A DNA stretch of 64,000 bases from CALBPI01 sp038524795 (GCA_038524795.1 JBCBIJ010000013.1:32847-96846), one strand, 5' to 3'. Shown: positions 34,374 through 43,150, numbered from the stretch's first letter. The notes: generated by a model from the letters alone, not told the origin. Made by a program: numbers and translations.

Positions 34374-34874
34374 CTATTCACTCTGGGTCACGCCCGTGAC
34401 AGCCAGAAAGGTGCCGTCCTCGGAACGAATCACGTCATGCACCTCCAGAACCGTCGATGGATGGATGCCGCCCAGGATGTGCGGGAAAAGCTCATCATCG
34501 GTGCCCTGAAAGCCAGGCGCCTTGTCCCCGACGGGTGCCGTGCCCTCGAAGACCACCTCAATACCTCCGGTCTTTAGGCTCTCCACAGTCATCTGCAAGC
34601 ACAGCCACTCGCCCGGGACATCCGTGTAGAAGTGGTTTGCCACGTTGAGTAACAGGTCGGGATTCGCGGTTGCATGTGTGAACCCGTCTTGTTTGTAGGT
34701 GGGCGGGTAATACGTGGCATCGCTTTCCGTGGCGACCTTCCAGAGATCTGCCTGCACCAGGTGAAACAGGTAGGGGTGTTTCATGTGCTTTTCCTCAGCA
34801 ACTGGAGACTCAGATGGCGCACAAGCGCCTAAACCCACGACAACCAGTGCGCAAAGAGCATGAGCGAAACGCAT
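34374..34874 (-). CDS. DUF952 lipoprotein
   Basis: The 166-residue protein has a signal peptide with lipobox LGAC and a DUF952 domain: YLFHLVQADLWKVATESDATYYPPTYKQDGFTHATANPDLLLNVANHFYTDVPGEWLCLQM, and FPHILGGIHPSTVLEVHDVIRSEDGTFLAV. DUF952 is usually cytoplasmic, so lipid anchoring outside the cell is atypical. It is enzyme-like (ADP-ribosyl or similar transferase fold) by family similarity only. Confidence 0.83.
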   Translation of the reverse strand: MRFAHALCALVVVGLGACAPSESPVAEEKHMKHPYLFHLVQADLWKVATESDATYYPPTYKQDGFTHATANPDLLLNVANHFYTDVPGEWLCLQMTVESLKTGGIEVVFEGTAPVGDKAPGFQGTDDELFPHILGGIHPSTVLEVHDVIRSEDGTFLAVTGVTQSE

Positions 34875-34929
34875 ACGATTTTCCTTTTAAGCAGTGTAAC
34901 GATAGAGCCAACAAACTGAGCGCCGCACA

Positions 34930-35400
34930 CTACGCATGCGTGATACTGCGATCATCGCGGTCAAGTGGTTTCTTCAAAAACCATCGGGCGTGCCCTTGAG
35001 GGGCCTGATTTCCGGTGTTGCTCAATTCACCAAACACCTTGTAGCCCAGCGATAAGTAGAAACGCATTGCTTCGGGATTGGACGTATCCAGCCATGCGCT
35101 GTGGCAGTCAGCATCCCGAGCTCTTCGCTCGGCTTCTGCAACCAGCTGCCGCCCGAAACCAAGCCCCCGGCGACCCTCCTCCACCCAAAGCACTTTGATG
35201 AGCAGCCACCCGTAAGACGTGCTTGCAGTCAGACCGCCCACGATCGTACCAACCGGGTCCTTCAGCGAAAGAACAAAGCTGGTGTTGGTTGATTGCGGCA
35301 GTTCGCTTCTCAGCGACTGGAGGAGTGCCTTCTCGATAAACGCCCCATCAGCGGGGTCACCTGACACCAGTTGCACATCGGATGTGGGGCGGTCGTTCAT
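34930..35400 (-). CDS. GNAT family N-acetyltransferase
   Basis: The start at 35400 (MNDRPTSDVQLVSGDPADG) gives 156 residues. The acetyl-CoA loop is LWVEEGRRGLGFGRQLVAEAERRAR, followed by HSAWLDTSNPEAMRFYLSLGYKVFGEL, as in the large GNAT subgroup annotated near aminoglycoside or polyamine acetyltransferases. The substrate is unknown. Confidence 0.87.
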   Translation of the reverse strand: MNDRPTSDVQLVSGDPADGAFIEKALLQSLRSELPQSTNTSFVLSLKDPVGTIVGGLTASTSYGWLLIKVLWVEEGRRGLGFGRQLVAEAERRARDADCHSAWLDTSNPEAMRFYLSLGYKVFGELSNTGNQAPQGHARWFLKKPLDRDDRSITHA

Positions 35401-35431
35401 TCGGTTTCCTCTACGCGCGCCATAGTCCACC

Positions 35432-35776
35432 TCAATACAGAGTCGATTCCGCGATAAAATACGCGGCGGCGTACGCGCCCGAGCAGGCAAGAAGGAACCC
35501 GACGCACTTGAACAAACCGACCCAGGCCTTTTTCGCGGGGCGGCTACGAAACAGGTAGAGCGGAACACCGAGAACCGCTATCGCCGCGACAAGGAGCGCC
35601 GATCCGGGCGGCTCAACAATGAGACGGCTACGGACATCTTCCTTGCACCAGCCAAAGCCAAGTATCGCGAGCAGAATCATGTGGATGATCACCAGATCAG
35701 GGTCGACTGCGGCCTCCAGGAATCCGAAGACGGCGAAGGAAATTGCAATCCAGACCAGATAGTACTTTGTCTCCAT
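35432..35776 (-). CDS. Membrane protein of unknown function
   Basis: The 114-residue protein has four hydrophobic segments (about residues 6-22, 28-44, 58-76, 88-108) with a cytoplasmic basic loop FRSRPAKKAW. No family is recognised. Confidence 0.62.
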   Translation of the reverse strand: METKYYLVWIAISFAVFGFLEAAVDPDLVIIHMILLAILGFGWCKEDVRSRLIVEPPGSALLVAAIAVLGVPLYLFRSRPAKKAWVGLFKCVGFLLACSGAYAAAYFIAESTLY

Positions 35777-35926
35777 AACGCTTAACGCCGCGGCTCAGAA
35801 TCTCGGGCATACAGATTCGGCTGCAGTAGTCGACGACGTTCTCGCAAACTCCACAACCTCAATCAACGACCAGAGCCCAACCGAAGAGCACAATCCGGAT
35901 AGCCTTCGCGAGGCCATCGGCGGAAC

Positions 35927-36844
35927 TCATACTCCCGATCCGTCTTCGGCATGCCAACGATCTGGTTTTGGGCTCCAGTCGCCGTCACCAAAAAACTGCG
36001 CGATCAGGCCGCCGACGCTTCCGCCGAAGTGCTGGATCGCAGCGCTGTCGCCGGCGTCGGACATGTCTGCCTCATTCGCAAAAGCGGAAAACGCACTGTA
36101 GTCGTGTGCCAGCGCACGTACGCAATACCTCGCCAACTCGTAGCTCAGCTCCATACCTTCGTCTGGCCTGTTGAACGCGTCGCCGCTCCAGTACTCCTGG
36201 ATTGTGCTCGCGTTCCAGAAGCTGCGGTGCTCGTGCATTCGTTCATTGTCCATGCGAAGCGGCTGCGACCCACACAACTCATCCTCCATCGTCATGGCCA
36301 AGCCCTCATTGAGCCATGTTGGAATCGGCAGGTGCCGAAGGCAGGCGTGCGTGAGTTCATGAGCAGCGGTCGCTTCCGCTTCTGTCATCTCAACAAATGG
36401 AAAAGCAAAATGACCGTAGGCCCCACCCAGGAAGATGCCTGAACTCAGCCCGAACGCACCCTCCTCGGGATAAAAGTGAGCGATATAGCGATAGTAGCTC
36501 TCTTGGTCATCAAACATGAGAAGTACGTGCGGACCAAATCCATCATCGAGCGCAATACCCTCCAGCGTGCTCAGAATCCCGTACCGTGCGCGCGACAGAA
36601 ACTGGAGCAAAAGCCTCGTGAATCGCTCCTCCTGAGCCGACATCACAAAGAAGTGCTCTGATTCGATGAGACGGTAGCCTGGCGGCAAGACTCCGATCGT
36701 GGCGTTGATCCATTGTCGGGCCCACTGTGTCCAGCGCGCTTGCCATGTCGACTCCGGTGAGGCTTCAATTTCCTTAATGATGAGCTCCCACGCGGGTCTC
36801 GGGAAGCCATCCAATACGGGCATCATTTCACTCGATGGGTTCAC
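35927..36844 (-). CDS. HELTH zinc metallopeptidase-like protein (gluzincin type)
   Basis: The 305-residue soluble protein carries HELTH at residues 162-166 and WLNEGLA (Glu180) 14 residues on, the gluzincin arrangement of two His and one Glu zinc ligands. The N-terminal half holds a 'DDGFGPHVLLMFDDQESYYRYI' region typical of DUF1570-like peptidases. No signal peptide is evident. It overlaps the following DUF998-like gene by 4 bases. The substrate is unknown. Confidence 0.8.
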   Translation of the reverse strand: MNPSSEMMPVLDGFPRPAWELIIKEIEASPESTWQARWTQWARQWINATIGVLPPGYRLIESEHFFVMSAQEERFTRLLLQFLSRARYGILSTLEGIALDDGFGPHVLLMFDDQESYYRYIAHFYPEEGAFGLSSGIFLGGAYGHFAFPFVEMTEAEATAAHELTHACLRHLPIPTWLNEGLAMTMEDELCGSQPLRMDNERMHEHRSFWNASTIQEYWSGDAFNRPDEGMELSYELARYCVRALAHDYSAFSAFANEADMSDAGDSAAIQHFGGSVGGLIAQFFGDGDWSPKPDRWHAEDGSGV

Positions 36845-37485
36845 CGCTTTGCAGCCTCCTGATGCCGAAACTCGGCCGCGTTTGAGGGAATCAGTGTCCA
36901 GGTCGCCAGGACGAGGGAGACGCCCATCGCGATATCAAGCGACCGTTGCAGTAAGCCTCTCCAGGGCGAGAAGTCGGGCTGAACCATCGCAATGAAAACC
37001 ACTGGAAAAGCGACCCCCGTCAGGAACATGAAGCTGCGCCGCAACTTGTAGGGTTTGAGCCGTGCGGCAAGCGACAGAAGGGCCACGCCGACACCCATGC
37101 CAAAGTAAGCCGGGATCGCGAGCGCATTGTGCAACAGCTGGCTCATCGAACCTTCAACAGGACACCCCGCATCGCATGGCGCGATGGCTGCAATGAAATA
37201 TGAGAACGGAACAGACCACAGCAGCCGGAAACCCACTTGGCTGGCACCAGAGACTTGGATGATTGGCGCAGCCGCGATCAGGAAACCGCTCAAGAGAACA
37301 GCAGTGGCGGCAAAGCCGGCATAGGTGAGCGTCGCAGCCCAGGGCGTCCCCGTTGCGTTGTACTCACTTACGAAGCTGGATAGCTGCGAATAAGCCGGCT
37401 TGACGGCGGCTCCCAGGAAATAGAAGCCAACGACATAGACGACACTGACTACCAGTAACGCGCGAGTCAGTTGAGCTCTTTGCAA
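36841..37485 (-). CDS. DUF998-like membrane protein
   Basis: The protein is about 214 residues from a TTG at 37485; the frame continues to 37524 with other candidate starts, so the start is uncertain. Six hydrophobic helices are seen, with VSEYNATGTPWAATLTYAGF after the first (the DUF998 S-E-x-N-A-x-G hallmark) and LHNALAIPAYFGMGVGVALLSLAARL. The end overlaps the start of the metallopeptidase gene (ATGA), so the two are co-translated. The promoter must lie in the spacer before the divergent regulator gene. Confidence 0.75.
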   Translation of the reverse strand: MQRAQLTRALLVVSVVYVVGFYFLGAAVKPAYSQLSSFVSEYNATGTPWAATLTYAGFAATAVLLSGFLIAAAPIIQVSGASQVGFRLLWSVPFSYFIAAIAPCDAGCPVEGSMSQLLHNALAIPAYFGMGVGVALLSLAARLKPYKLRRSFMFLTGVAFPVVFIAMVQPDFSPWRGLLQRSLDIAMGVSLVLATWTLIPSNAAEFRHQEAAKR

Positions 37486-37614
37486 GGTTCTGCAACTCCC
37501 AGTTTGGTCTACCGCCGGGCCCAAGCGACGCAGGTGGACTCAAGCGCCTCACTCGCCGCTTTCGACGGATTATGGCAGAGTCGGGCCTTCCTTCCGGATT
37601 CGCGAGGCAGCTGC

Positions 37615-38856
37615 GTGGCAACAGGACCGCCTACTCGCAGCGATCGTGCAGCTGAGATCTATCAGATTGCCGAGTTTGAGCTCGACGTCCAGCGCGTGGA
37701 ACTGCGCAAGCACGGTCAGCCTGTAAGGATTCAGCCACTGGTTTTCGATGTTCTGAGATACCTCGTTGAACGCAGGGACCGCGTCGTATTCAAAGATGAG
37801 CTGCTCGACAACGTCTGGCCGCAGCGAATCGTTACCGAATCGACGCTGACGGCTCGAATAAAAACCGCGCGGCAACTGTTGGGTGACGACGGACACTCCC
37901 AGCGTATGATTCGAACCGTTCACGGCCGTGGATACCAGTTCGTCGGGCCCGTCAGGTCTGTCGGCGTCGACGGCAAGGGACCGCCAGCAACGCCAACGGC
38001 AATCAAGTTCGTTCCAGTGCGGGGCGATGTGAGTCTCGCTGTCGCGAAGACGGGCTCTGGTCCCGCACTCGTGAAGGTCGCGAACTGGCTGACGCATGTC
38101 GAAAAGGACACCGACAGTCCGATCTGGCACCACTGGGTTAGAGATTTGTCGCGTCGACATACCCTAGTTCGCTACGACAGCCGCGGTTGCGGTCTCTCGG
38201 ATCGGGACCTTAATGGAATTGCGATCAACGACCTGGACCTTTGGATCGAAGACTTGCGTTGCGTCGTTGATTCCCTGGGCATCGAGCGGTTCTCGCTGCT
38301 CGGACTTTCACAAGGCGGGCCCGTCGCTATCGGCTTCGCGGCCCGATACCCCGACCGGGTGGACAGGTTAATTCTTCACGGTACCTACGCGCGCGGTATG
38401 AACCGACGAGGCGATGCGACGCAAGAACAGCAAGCCAGTCTTCAGGTCCGTCTGGCGGAAGTGGGCTGGGCGGTGCCCGATAGCCGCTTTGTCGAGGTCT
38501 TCAGCAAGCAGATGGTTCCGGACGCCGGGGAACAGGAAATCCGATGGTTCAATGATCTTCAACAAACCACCTGCGATGGGAAAACAGCCGGCAAGCTCGA
38601 AGCCGCCATGCACGACATCGACGTCAGTGAGCTCGCAAGTTCACTCCGGCCGCCTGCGCTCGTAACGCATGGCATTGACGAAGTTGCCGTACCGTTTGAG
38701 GAAGGTCGGCGACTGGCAAGCCTGATCCCAAACGCAACGTTCCTGCCACTGGGGAGCAAAAACCACGTATTGCTCGCTGCGGAACCGGCTTGGCCGGAGT
38801 TCGTCGCAGCCGTGGAGACTTTTACCGGCGTGAACGCTTCTGCCCCGCCCACATGA
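37615..38856 (+). CDS. OmpR/PhoB-type winged helix fused to alpha/beta hydrolase
   Basis: A GTG start at 37615, 8 bases after GAGG, gives 413 residues. Residues 16-113 form a winged-helix domain (FELDVQRVELRKHGQ, LVFDVLRYLVERRDRVVFKDELLDNVWP, TESTLTARIKTARQLLGDDG, IRTVHGRGYQFVG). Residues about 130-405 form an alpha/beta hydrolase: nucleophile in GLSQGG, acid in HGIDEVAVP and His in KNHVLL. No receiver or membrane helix is present. It could be a regulator sensing an ester or lactone through its hydrolase domain (inference). It is divergent from the DUF998-like gene. Confidence 0.88.
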   Translation: MATGPPTRSDRAAEIYQIAEFELDVQRVELRKHGQPVRIQPLVFDVLRYLVERRDRVVFKDELLDNVWPQRIVTESTLTARIKTARQLLGDDGHSQRMIRTVHGRGYQFVGPVRSVGVDGKGPPATPTAIKFVPVRGDVSLAVAKTGSGPALVKVANWLTHVEKDTDSPIWHHWVRDLSRRHTLVRYDSRGCGLSDRDLNGIAINDLDLWIEDLRCVVDSLGIERFSLLGLSQGGPVAIGFAARYPDRVDRLILHGTYARGMNRRGDATQEQQASLQVRLAEVGWAVPDSRFVEVFSKQMVPDAGEQEIRWFNDLQQTTCDGKTAGKLEAAMHDIDVSELASSLRPPALVTHGIDEVAVPFEEGRRLASLIPNATFLPLGSKNHVLLAAEPAWPEFVAAVETFTGVNASAPPT

Positions 38857-39050
38857 CGTGCTGAACAGTGTGCGGCTGCGTTTTAGACTTCCCCAACAAC
38901 GTCAACGAGAACGCGCTGTAGACCCGGCCAAATGCGTCACGGAAATGCACGGTTTGACCGGCTGTGAGCCGTTCGAAAAGCCGTGTTTTCTCGGTTGATT
39001 CGGCGCCCCGGAGTTCCGTACTCTCGAAGAGGCAAGCCGCGGAGAGACTC

Positions 39051-41366
39051 ATGGACTGGCGGAAGCTGACGAAAGACATCGAGGCGCTCGAGCAATCGTC
39101 CACCGAGGAGCGGGCCGCACGGCTGGGCGCACTGACGACCGACGACGCTCCGGGTGCCTTCATTACGGGCTACTTCGAGCGGCGACGGCGCCAGCAGTCG
39201 TTTATGCAGACATCGAGCGATGCAGAAGACAGCGATGCGCTGGAGCGACTCGAACACGGTGAGCGTATCGGCGTCTGGCGCGTCGAGCGGTTCATTGCAG
39301 CAGGCGGCATGGGTCAAGTCTACGAGGCGATGCGTGCAGACGGGCTGTACGACCAGCGCGTGGCGCTCAAAGTGCTCAGTGCAGGCAATGCAGATTGGCT
39401 GGAACGCTTCGCGGCAGAACGCCAACGGCTGGCGACACTGGACCACCCTGGCATCAGCCGCATTATCGACGGCGGTACGGGCACAAACGACCGGCCGTAC
39501 ATGGCGATCGAGTATGTTGAGGGCGTGCCTATCGACGTGTTCATTGATCGTCATAGCAGCGCCCGGCGCGACGTGCTCATCTTAATGCAGCACTTGTGCG
39601 CGGCAGTCACGCACGCCCACGGCAAGCTCATCCTGCACCGCGACTTGAAGCCCTCGAACGTTCTGGTTGATGCATCGGGCCAGGTCAGACTCATTGATTT
39701 CGGGGTCTCGTCACTGATCGAGGATGACCGCTGGGGTGGGCAGGGGCCAATGACTCTCGCCTATGCGGCACCGGAGCAGCTGCGTGGTGAGCTACCCGCC
39801 GTGGCGACCGACATATTCAGCCTTGGCGTCGTCCTGCACCGGCTGCTGGTCGGCCGTGAGCCAGAGCGCCAGGCGGACGGCGGCGTCGCTGTCGACACCA
39901 CGGCTGTGGCTGACGCGGATCTTGTTGCCATTCTGGCCCGCGCAACCGCGACCCACCCCGGAGACCGCTACGTGTCCGCTGACGCGCTGGCCGACGATCT
40001 TGCCGCCGTGCTCAATCGCCATCCCGTGGCGGCGCGCAACGGCGGGCGGCTGTATGTGCTGGGCAAGGCCATTCGTCGCAACACCGCGGCGTACGTGCTG
40101 GCGACAGGGCTGTTCATTGCATTGAGCCTCGGTCTTGTAGGCAGTCTCTTGCTGACTCAGCGCGCCACGGAAGCGCGTGACCGGGCGCAGTTCTTTCTCA
40201 CCGAAGCACGCAGCACGGCGGCCATCGAGGCCACGTACCGAGACATTCTCGACCGCGTCTTTTCGACGGAGGCGGATAGCGAACGCATCAAAGCGGTCAT
40301 GCTGGCGCGCGCAGCCGAAGCCTATGAAAGCCGCGATAAGGACCCGGCACAGGCGGCGCAGATTGCATTAGTCGTGGGTACGCATTTCAGCAACGCCTAC
40401 GATATCGAGACGGCTCGCCAGGTACTGGAGCCGTGGATCGAGGCGGGCTATGGCACACCCGAACACATTCGTACGGGCAAGATGTGGCTCGCCGACGTCT
40501 ACAGCAACCGGGGTGACTTCGACAAGGCGTTGGCACTCTTGCGAAGTTTAGAACCGAGTTTTGACGACCCGAACCGCTACCTCTCGGGTGAGCACCTGCA
40601 GTTCGCGTTCGAACTCGCGTATTCGACCGAGGACCCGGGAGATGAGGCCAAGGCGATGCGCCTCATGAGCGAGGCTATTGCGAACGATTCGGGGAATGAT
40701 CCGAACCGACTACTCACGGTGCTTCATTTTCAGCAGTACCTGCAGAAGCAGTCCGGTGAGTTTGCAGCCGCTTATGAAACCCTCAAGCAAGCCGCTGCGC
40801 TTTATGAGGACAACCCGCTACTCGACCACTCGGGCTGGGGCACGATTCAAATCTACCTGGCGAACTACGAGTTCTACCTCCAGCGCGACTTTGCCAAGGC
40901 TGAGGCCATCGTCGAGCAGGTCATAAGCTGGGGCGAAGAAAACGGCAGCCCCGACGATCAGGCGTTTCGTTTCAAAGCGGAGCTGCTGGCGCGCCGCGGT
41001 GAGTTCGAGCAAGCCCGCACGTTCATGGACAGAGCATTTGAGACGGAAATGCAGTATTTCGGCACCGCCGAGTTTTCTCTCTACGGCCGCATCGAGCTGC
41101 TCGCGGGTATGGGGGCGTTCGACGAAGCGCAGGTGCTTGTGACATCGGTCGTCGAGGCGGCCGAGGCGGCCGACCCGGAGCCCGCTTATCACACCCGCCT
41201 GGCACTGGCGGCGGCCTATCTTGCGTTACAGCGTGACGGCGCGGCGGCGGCCAGTGAAGTACTCGTGCGCTACGGCTTCACGCGGGAACGGGCCCGGATC
41301 GACCCGGCCCGCATGTACCGACTCGAGGTACTTGAGGCCAAAGGTGTGATTGCCCCGGACGCCTGA
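39051..41366 (+). CDS. Ser/Thr protein kinase with membrane helix and TPR-like C-terminus
   Basis: The start at 39051 (GGAGAG ribosome-binding site) gives 771 residues. The kinase domain spans about 73-330: G-loop AAGGMGQVYEA, Lys107 in VALKVL, catalytic HRDLKPSN (196-203), DFG 216-218 and YAAPEQ. One membrane helix lies at about 347-369. The remainder (370-771) is helical repeat sequence of TPR type (for example the region from YSNRGDFDKALALLRSL). Such kinases pair with ECF sigma factors of the type encoded at 42082. A preceding N-terminal segment (DWRKLTKDIEALEQ) is typical of these sigma-linked kinases. Confidence 0.92.
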   Translation: MDWRKLTKDIEALEQSSTEERAARLGALTTDDAPGAFITGYFERRRRQQSFMQTSSDAEDSDALERLEHGERIGVWRVERFIAAGGMGQVYEAMRADGLYDQRVALKVLSAGNADWLERFAAERQRLATLDHPGISRIIDGGTGTNDRPYMAIEYVEGVPIDVFIDRHSSARRDVLILMQHLCAAVTHAHGKLILHRDLKPSNVLVDASGQVRLIDFGVSSLIEDDRWGGQGPMTLAYAAPEQLRGELPAVATDIFSLGVVLHRLLVGREPERQADGGVAVDTTAVADADLVAILARATATHPGDRYVSADALADDLAAVLNRHPVAARNGGRLYVLGKAIRRNTAAYVLATGLFIALSLGLVGSLLLTQRATEARDRAQFFLTEARSTAAIEATYRDILDRVFSTEADSERIKAVMLARAAEAYESRDKDPAQAAQIALVVGTHFSNAYDIETARQVLEPWIEAGYGTPEHIRTGKMWLADVYSNRGDFDKALALLRSLEPSFDDPNRYLSGEHLQFAFELAYSTEDPGDEAKAMRLMSEAIANDSGNDPNRLLTVLHFQQYLQKQSGEFAAAYETLKQAAALYEDNPLLDHSGWGTIQIYLANYEFYLQRDFAKAEAIVEQVISWGEENGSPDDQAFRFKAELLARRGEFEQARTFMDRAFETEMQYFGTAEFSLYGRIELLAGMGAFDEAQVLVTSVVEAAEAADPEPAYHTRLALAAAYLALQRDGAAAASEVLVRYGFTRERARIDPARMYRLEVLEAKGVIAPDA

Positions 41367-41376
41367 CGCGACGTCC

Positions 41377-41979
41377 TTAGCAAGACTCCGCGGAATAGCC
41401 GCCCTGCGACACGTAGACACAGCCATCAGATGCGCGGCCGACATGGGTGCCTGGTTTGCCACCAATCCAGGGCATGTAGACAGAGTCGCCGCCACCACTC
41501 GCGCGGCTACCGGCCTGGGCGAGCGCCTGTTGCACATTGAAGAACGCCGGACCGCCTACATAGCCGCCCACGCCCTGCGCGTTCATCCAAAACCTGCCCG
41601 GCATCACCTGGCCGAACAGTCGCAGGTAGAAGAGGTACTCTAGCCGGTGGATCTCACGGCCGTTGATGAAGACGCCGGTCACGTTGCCATTACCACCACC
41701 TGAGGCCGATGCCTTGAGCGGGCCACCGAGCGCAAGGCCCGGATGGAGCTGCCCCATTGGCGGACCACCAGCATTGCCGTAGAGCCCTGACATGGCGTCA
41801 TACCAGTAGTTGCCGGGCTCCACGGAGCCGTAGAGATTCCGTAGACTCACTATCGTCTGCTCACCGAGTACCTTGCCGTTGACGATCACTTCCGGCTTTT
41901 CGCTGTCCGCTTTGTCGTCCGCCACGACGGTGCCGGCGAGCACGACGCTAACGCAGACGCCTAGAATCAGTTTCCACAT
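41377..41979 (-). CDS. Secreted two-repeat 'YW...GGP' protein
   Basis: The start at 41979 has GGAGG upstream and a signal peptide (MWKLILGVCVSVVLAGTVVA). The 200-residue protein contains the same module twice: VNGKVLG...LRNLYGSVEPGNYWYDAMSGLYGNAGGP and INGREIH...LRLFGQVMPGRFWMNAQGVGGYVGGP. A Gly/Ser/Ala-rich linker and a Cys-containing C-terminus (DGCVYVSQGGYSAESC) complete it. It is convergent with the kinase gene (10 bases between stops) and divergent from the sigma gene. It could be the output or sensor of that regulator pair (inference). Confidence 0.8.
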   Translation of the reverse strand: MWKLILGVCVSVVLAGTVVADDKADSEKPEVIVNGKVLGEQTIVSLRNLYGSVEPGNYWYDAMSGLYGNAGGPPMGQLHPGLALGGPLKASASGGGNGNVTGVFINGREIHRLEYLFYLRLFGQVMPGRFWMNAQGVGGYVGGPAFFNVQQALAQAGSRASGGGDSVYMPWIGGKPGTHVGRASDGCVYVSQGGYSAESC

Positions 41980-42081
41980 GCTGTGTCCTCCGCGGCGCTC
42001 CAATGGCCGCGCTATCCTGACCAACGCAGACGCACCAGGAAACCGGACAAATGAGTCGAGAGCGAGCGGGGAAAGCAGCAC
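41980..42081. promoter_or_regulatory. Divergent promoter region between secreted protein and sigma factor genes
   Basis: This 102-base spacer drives both the secreted YW/GGP protein (minus) and the ECF sigma gene (plus). It contains GTCCGG...GCGTTGG...GGATAG on the minus strand, a plausible but unproven ECF-type promoter layout. An inverted GCGGCC/GGCGC segment lies near 41992-42012. Confidence 0.4.
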
Positions 42082-42648
42082 GTGACTGACGAAACCCCTG
42101 GCGAAACGCTGCAGGACTATTCCAATCGCGACAAGGCGCTGGCGGACCGGCTGTTTCGTGAGAACTACGAAGCGCTGCTCCAGATCGCGCGAGTTCGCCG
42201 CAGAAGGGCGCAGCTCAACACGCTGAGCACCATCGACTTGCTCCACGAGAGCTATTTGAAACTCAGCGATCGTGGGCATTGGGACTCCAATGAACACTTC
42301 CAGCGCACGGCCTCGCTAGCGATGCGCCACATCATCGTAGACCACGCGCGCCGGCGTATCAGCCAAAAGCGCGGGGGTGGACGGCAGGCTGTCCCCTTTG
42401 ATGATCTAGAGGAGGTATTGCCGGGGTTCAGCGAATCTCCTGAACAAGTGGTGCTGATCGCCGATCTCATGGACCGGCTGGGTGCCTATCGCCCGCGTTG
42501 GCAGCGTATTGTCGACGCCCGCTACTTCGCAGGTATGACTGAAGAAGAAACGGCATTGCTTTACAAACTATCCGCGCGAACTGTCCGGCGCGAATGGACG
42601 GCGGCTAAGGAGTGGCTCGCGACGCAGCTAGATGACGCGGAGCGCTGA
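42082..42648 (+). CDS. ECF-type RNA polymerase sigma factor (TIGR02999-like)
   Basis: A GTG start at 42082 gives 188 residues. Region 2 runs LFRENYEALLQIARVRRRR...LSTIDLLHESYLKL, with HIIVDHARRRISQKRGGG as the promoter-melting segment. Region 4 is LGAYRPRWQRIVDARYFAGMTEEETALLYKLSARTVRREWTAAKEWLA, a helix-turn-helix. This sigma class is typically encoded beside a TPR-linked Ser/Thr kinase, as here. No anti-sigma factor is seen, consistent with kinase-based control. Confidence 0.92.
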   Translation: MTDETPGETLQDYSNRDKALADRLFRENYEALLQIARVRRRRAQLNTLSTIDLLHESYLKLSDRGHWDSNEHFQRTASLAMRHIIVDHARRRISQKRGGGRQAVPFDDLEEVLPGFSESPEQVVLIADLMDRLGAYRPRWQRIVDARYFAGMTEEETALLYKLSARTVRREWTAAKEWLATQLDDAER

Positions 42649-42662
42649 ACGGCGCAGTCGTG

Positions 42663-42763
42663 TCCTAACGCCGGTGCTCAGACGCATGGGCGCAGCTGGC
42701 CCGGGACATGCGGTGCATACCTCAAGACAAGTGTCCCTTGTCGGCTGCAGTGACTGAACTTGC
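42663..42763 (-). repeat. attC, terminal site of the array
   Basis: This is a VCR-like ~100-bp site. R' is GTTAGGA; the R'' end is decayed (GACTGAAC instead of GACTGGTTAG in plus-strand reading). It is the last site before the sigma factor gene. Confidence 0.85.
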
Positions 42764-43147
42764 CGACTCAAAGTGTCCACAGGACTTGCAACGCATTCCG
42801 TGTTTGTAGAAGAACAAGGGAAACCCGGCACGCAGAAAAACAACAAAGGCTGAGCGCTTCCCTTTAGTGAAGGGCTCCAGGTCCGAGCTGCCGCAGGCGT
42901 TGCAAGTCTCAGTGTCCTTTCCAAGTTCCGCATCGACTGCATATGAGAAGTCAGCCGCTAGCAATTCCTTTGCGAATTCGAGCGCCTCCTCCGGCACTAG
43001 TAATCGAACGCCTCCCAACGCATTTGAGACTAACCAGTTAGCGTTGATGTGGTGTTGGTCGGCGACAACTGCTGGCACACCGGCCGCCTCAAGGCTCGCC
43101 CTGGCAATCTCTGCCTCATGCGGGAAGGAAAAGCGTTCTGCTACCAC
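42722..43147 (-). CDS. DUF2007-type protein with C-terminal zinc ribbon
   Basis: From a GTG at 43147 the protein has 141 residues; a TTG three codons earlier lies in the flanking attC-like site. The N-terminal half matches the DUF2007 putative signal-transducing domain (VVAERFSFPHEAEIARASLEAAGVPAVVADQHH...GVRLLVPEEALEFAKELL). The C-terminal half has Cys pairs CNACGS and CKSCG forming a zinc ribbon. The last dozen codons lie in the attC site. Confidence 0.78.
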   Translation of the reverse strand: MVAERFSFPHEAEIARASLEAAGVPAVVADQHHINANWLVSNALGGVRLLVPEEALEFAKELLAADFSYAVDAELGKDTETCNACGSSDLEPFTKGKRSAFVVFLRAGFPLFFYKHGMRCKSCGHFESASSVTAADKGHLS

Positions 43148-43150
43148 AAG

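Noticed and set aside
38822..39163. Minus-strand frame overlapping the start of the kinase gene
   Set aside because: Although its C-terminal part reads well, it overlaps the kinase's first codons and the hydrolase's last codons on the opposite strand and has no ribosome-binding site.
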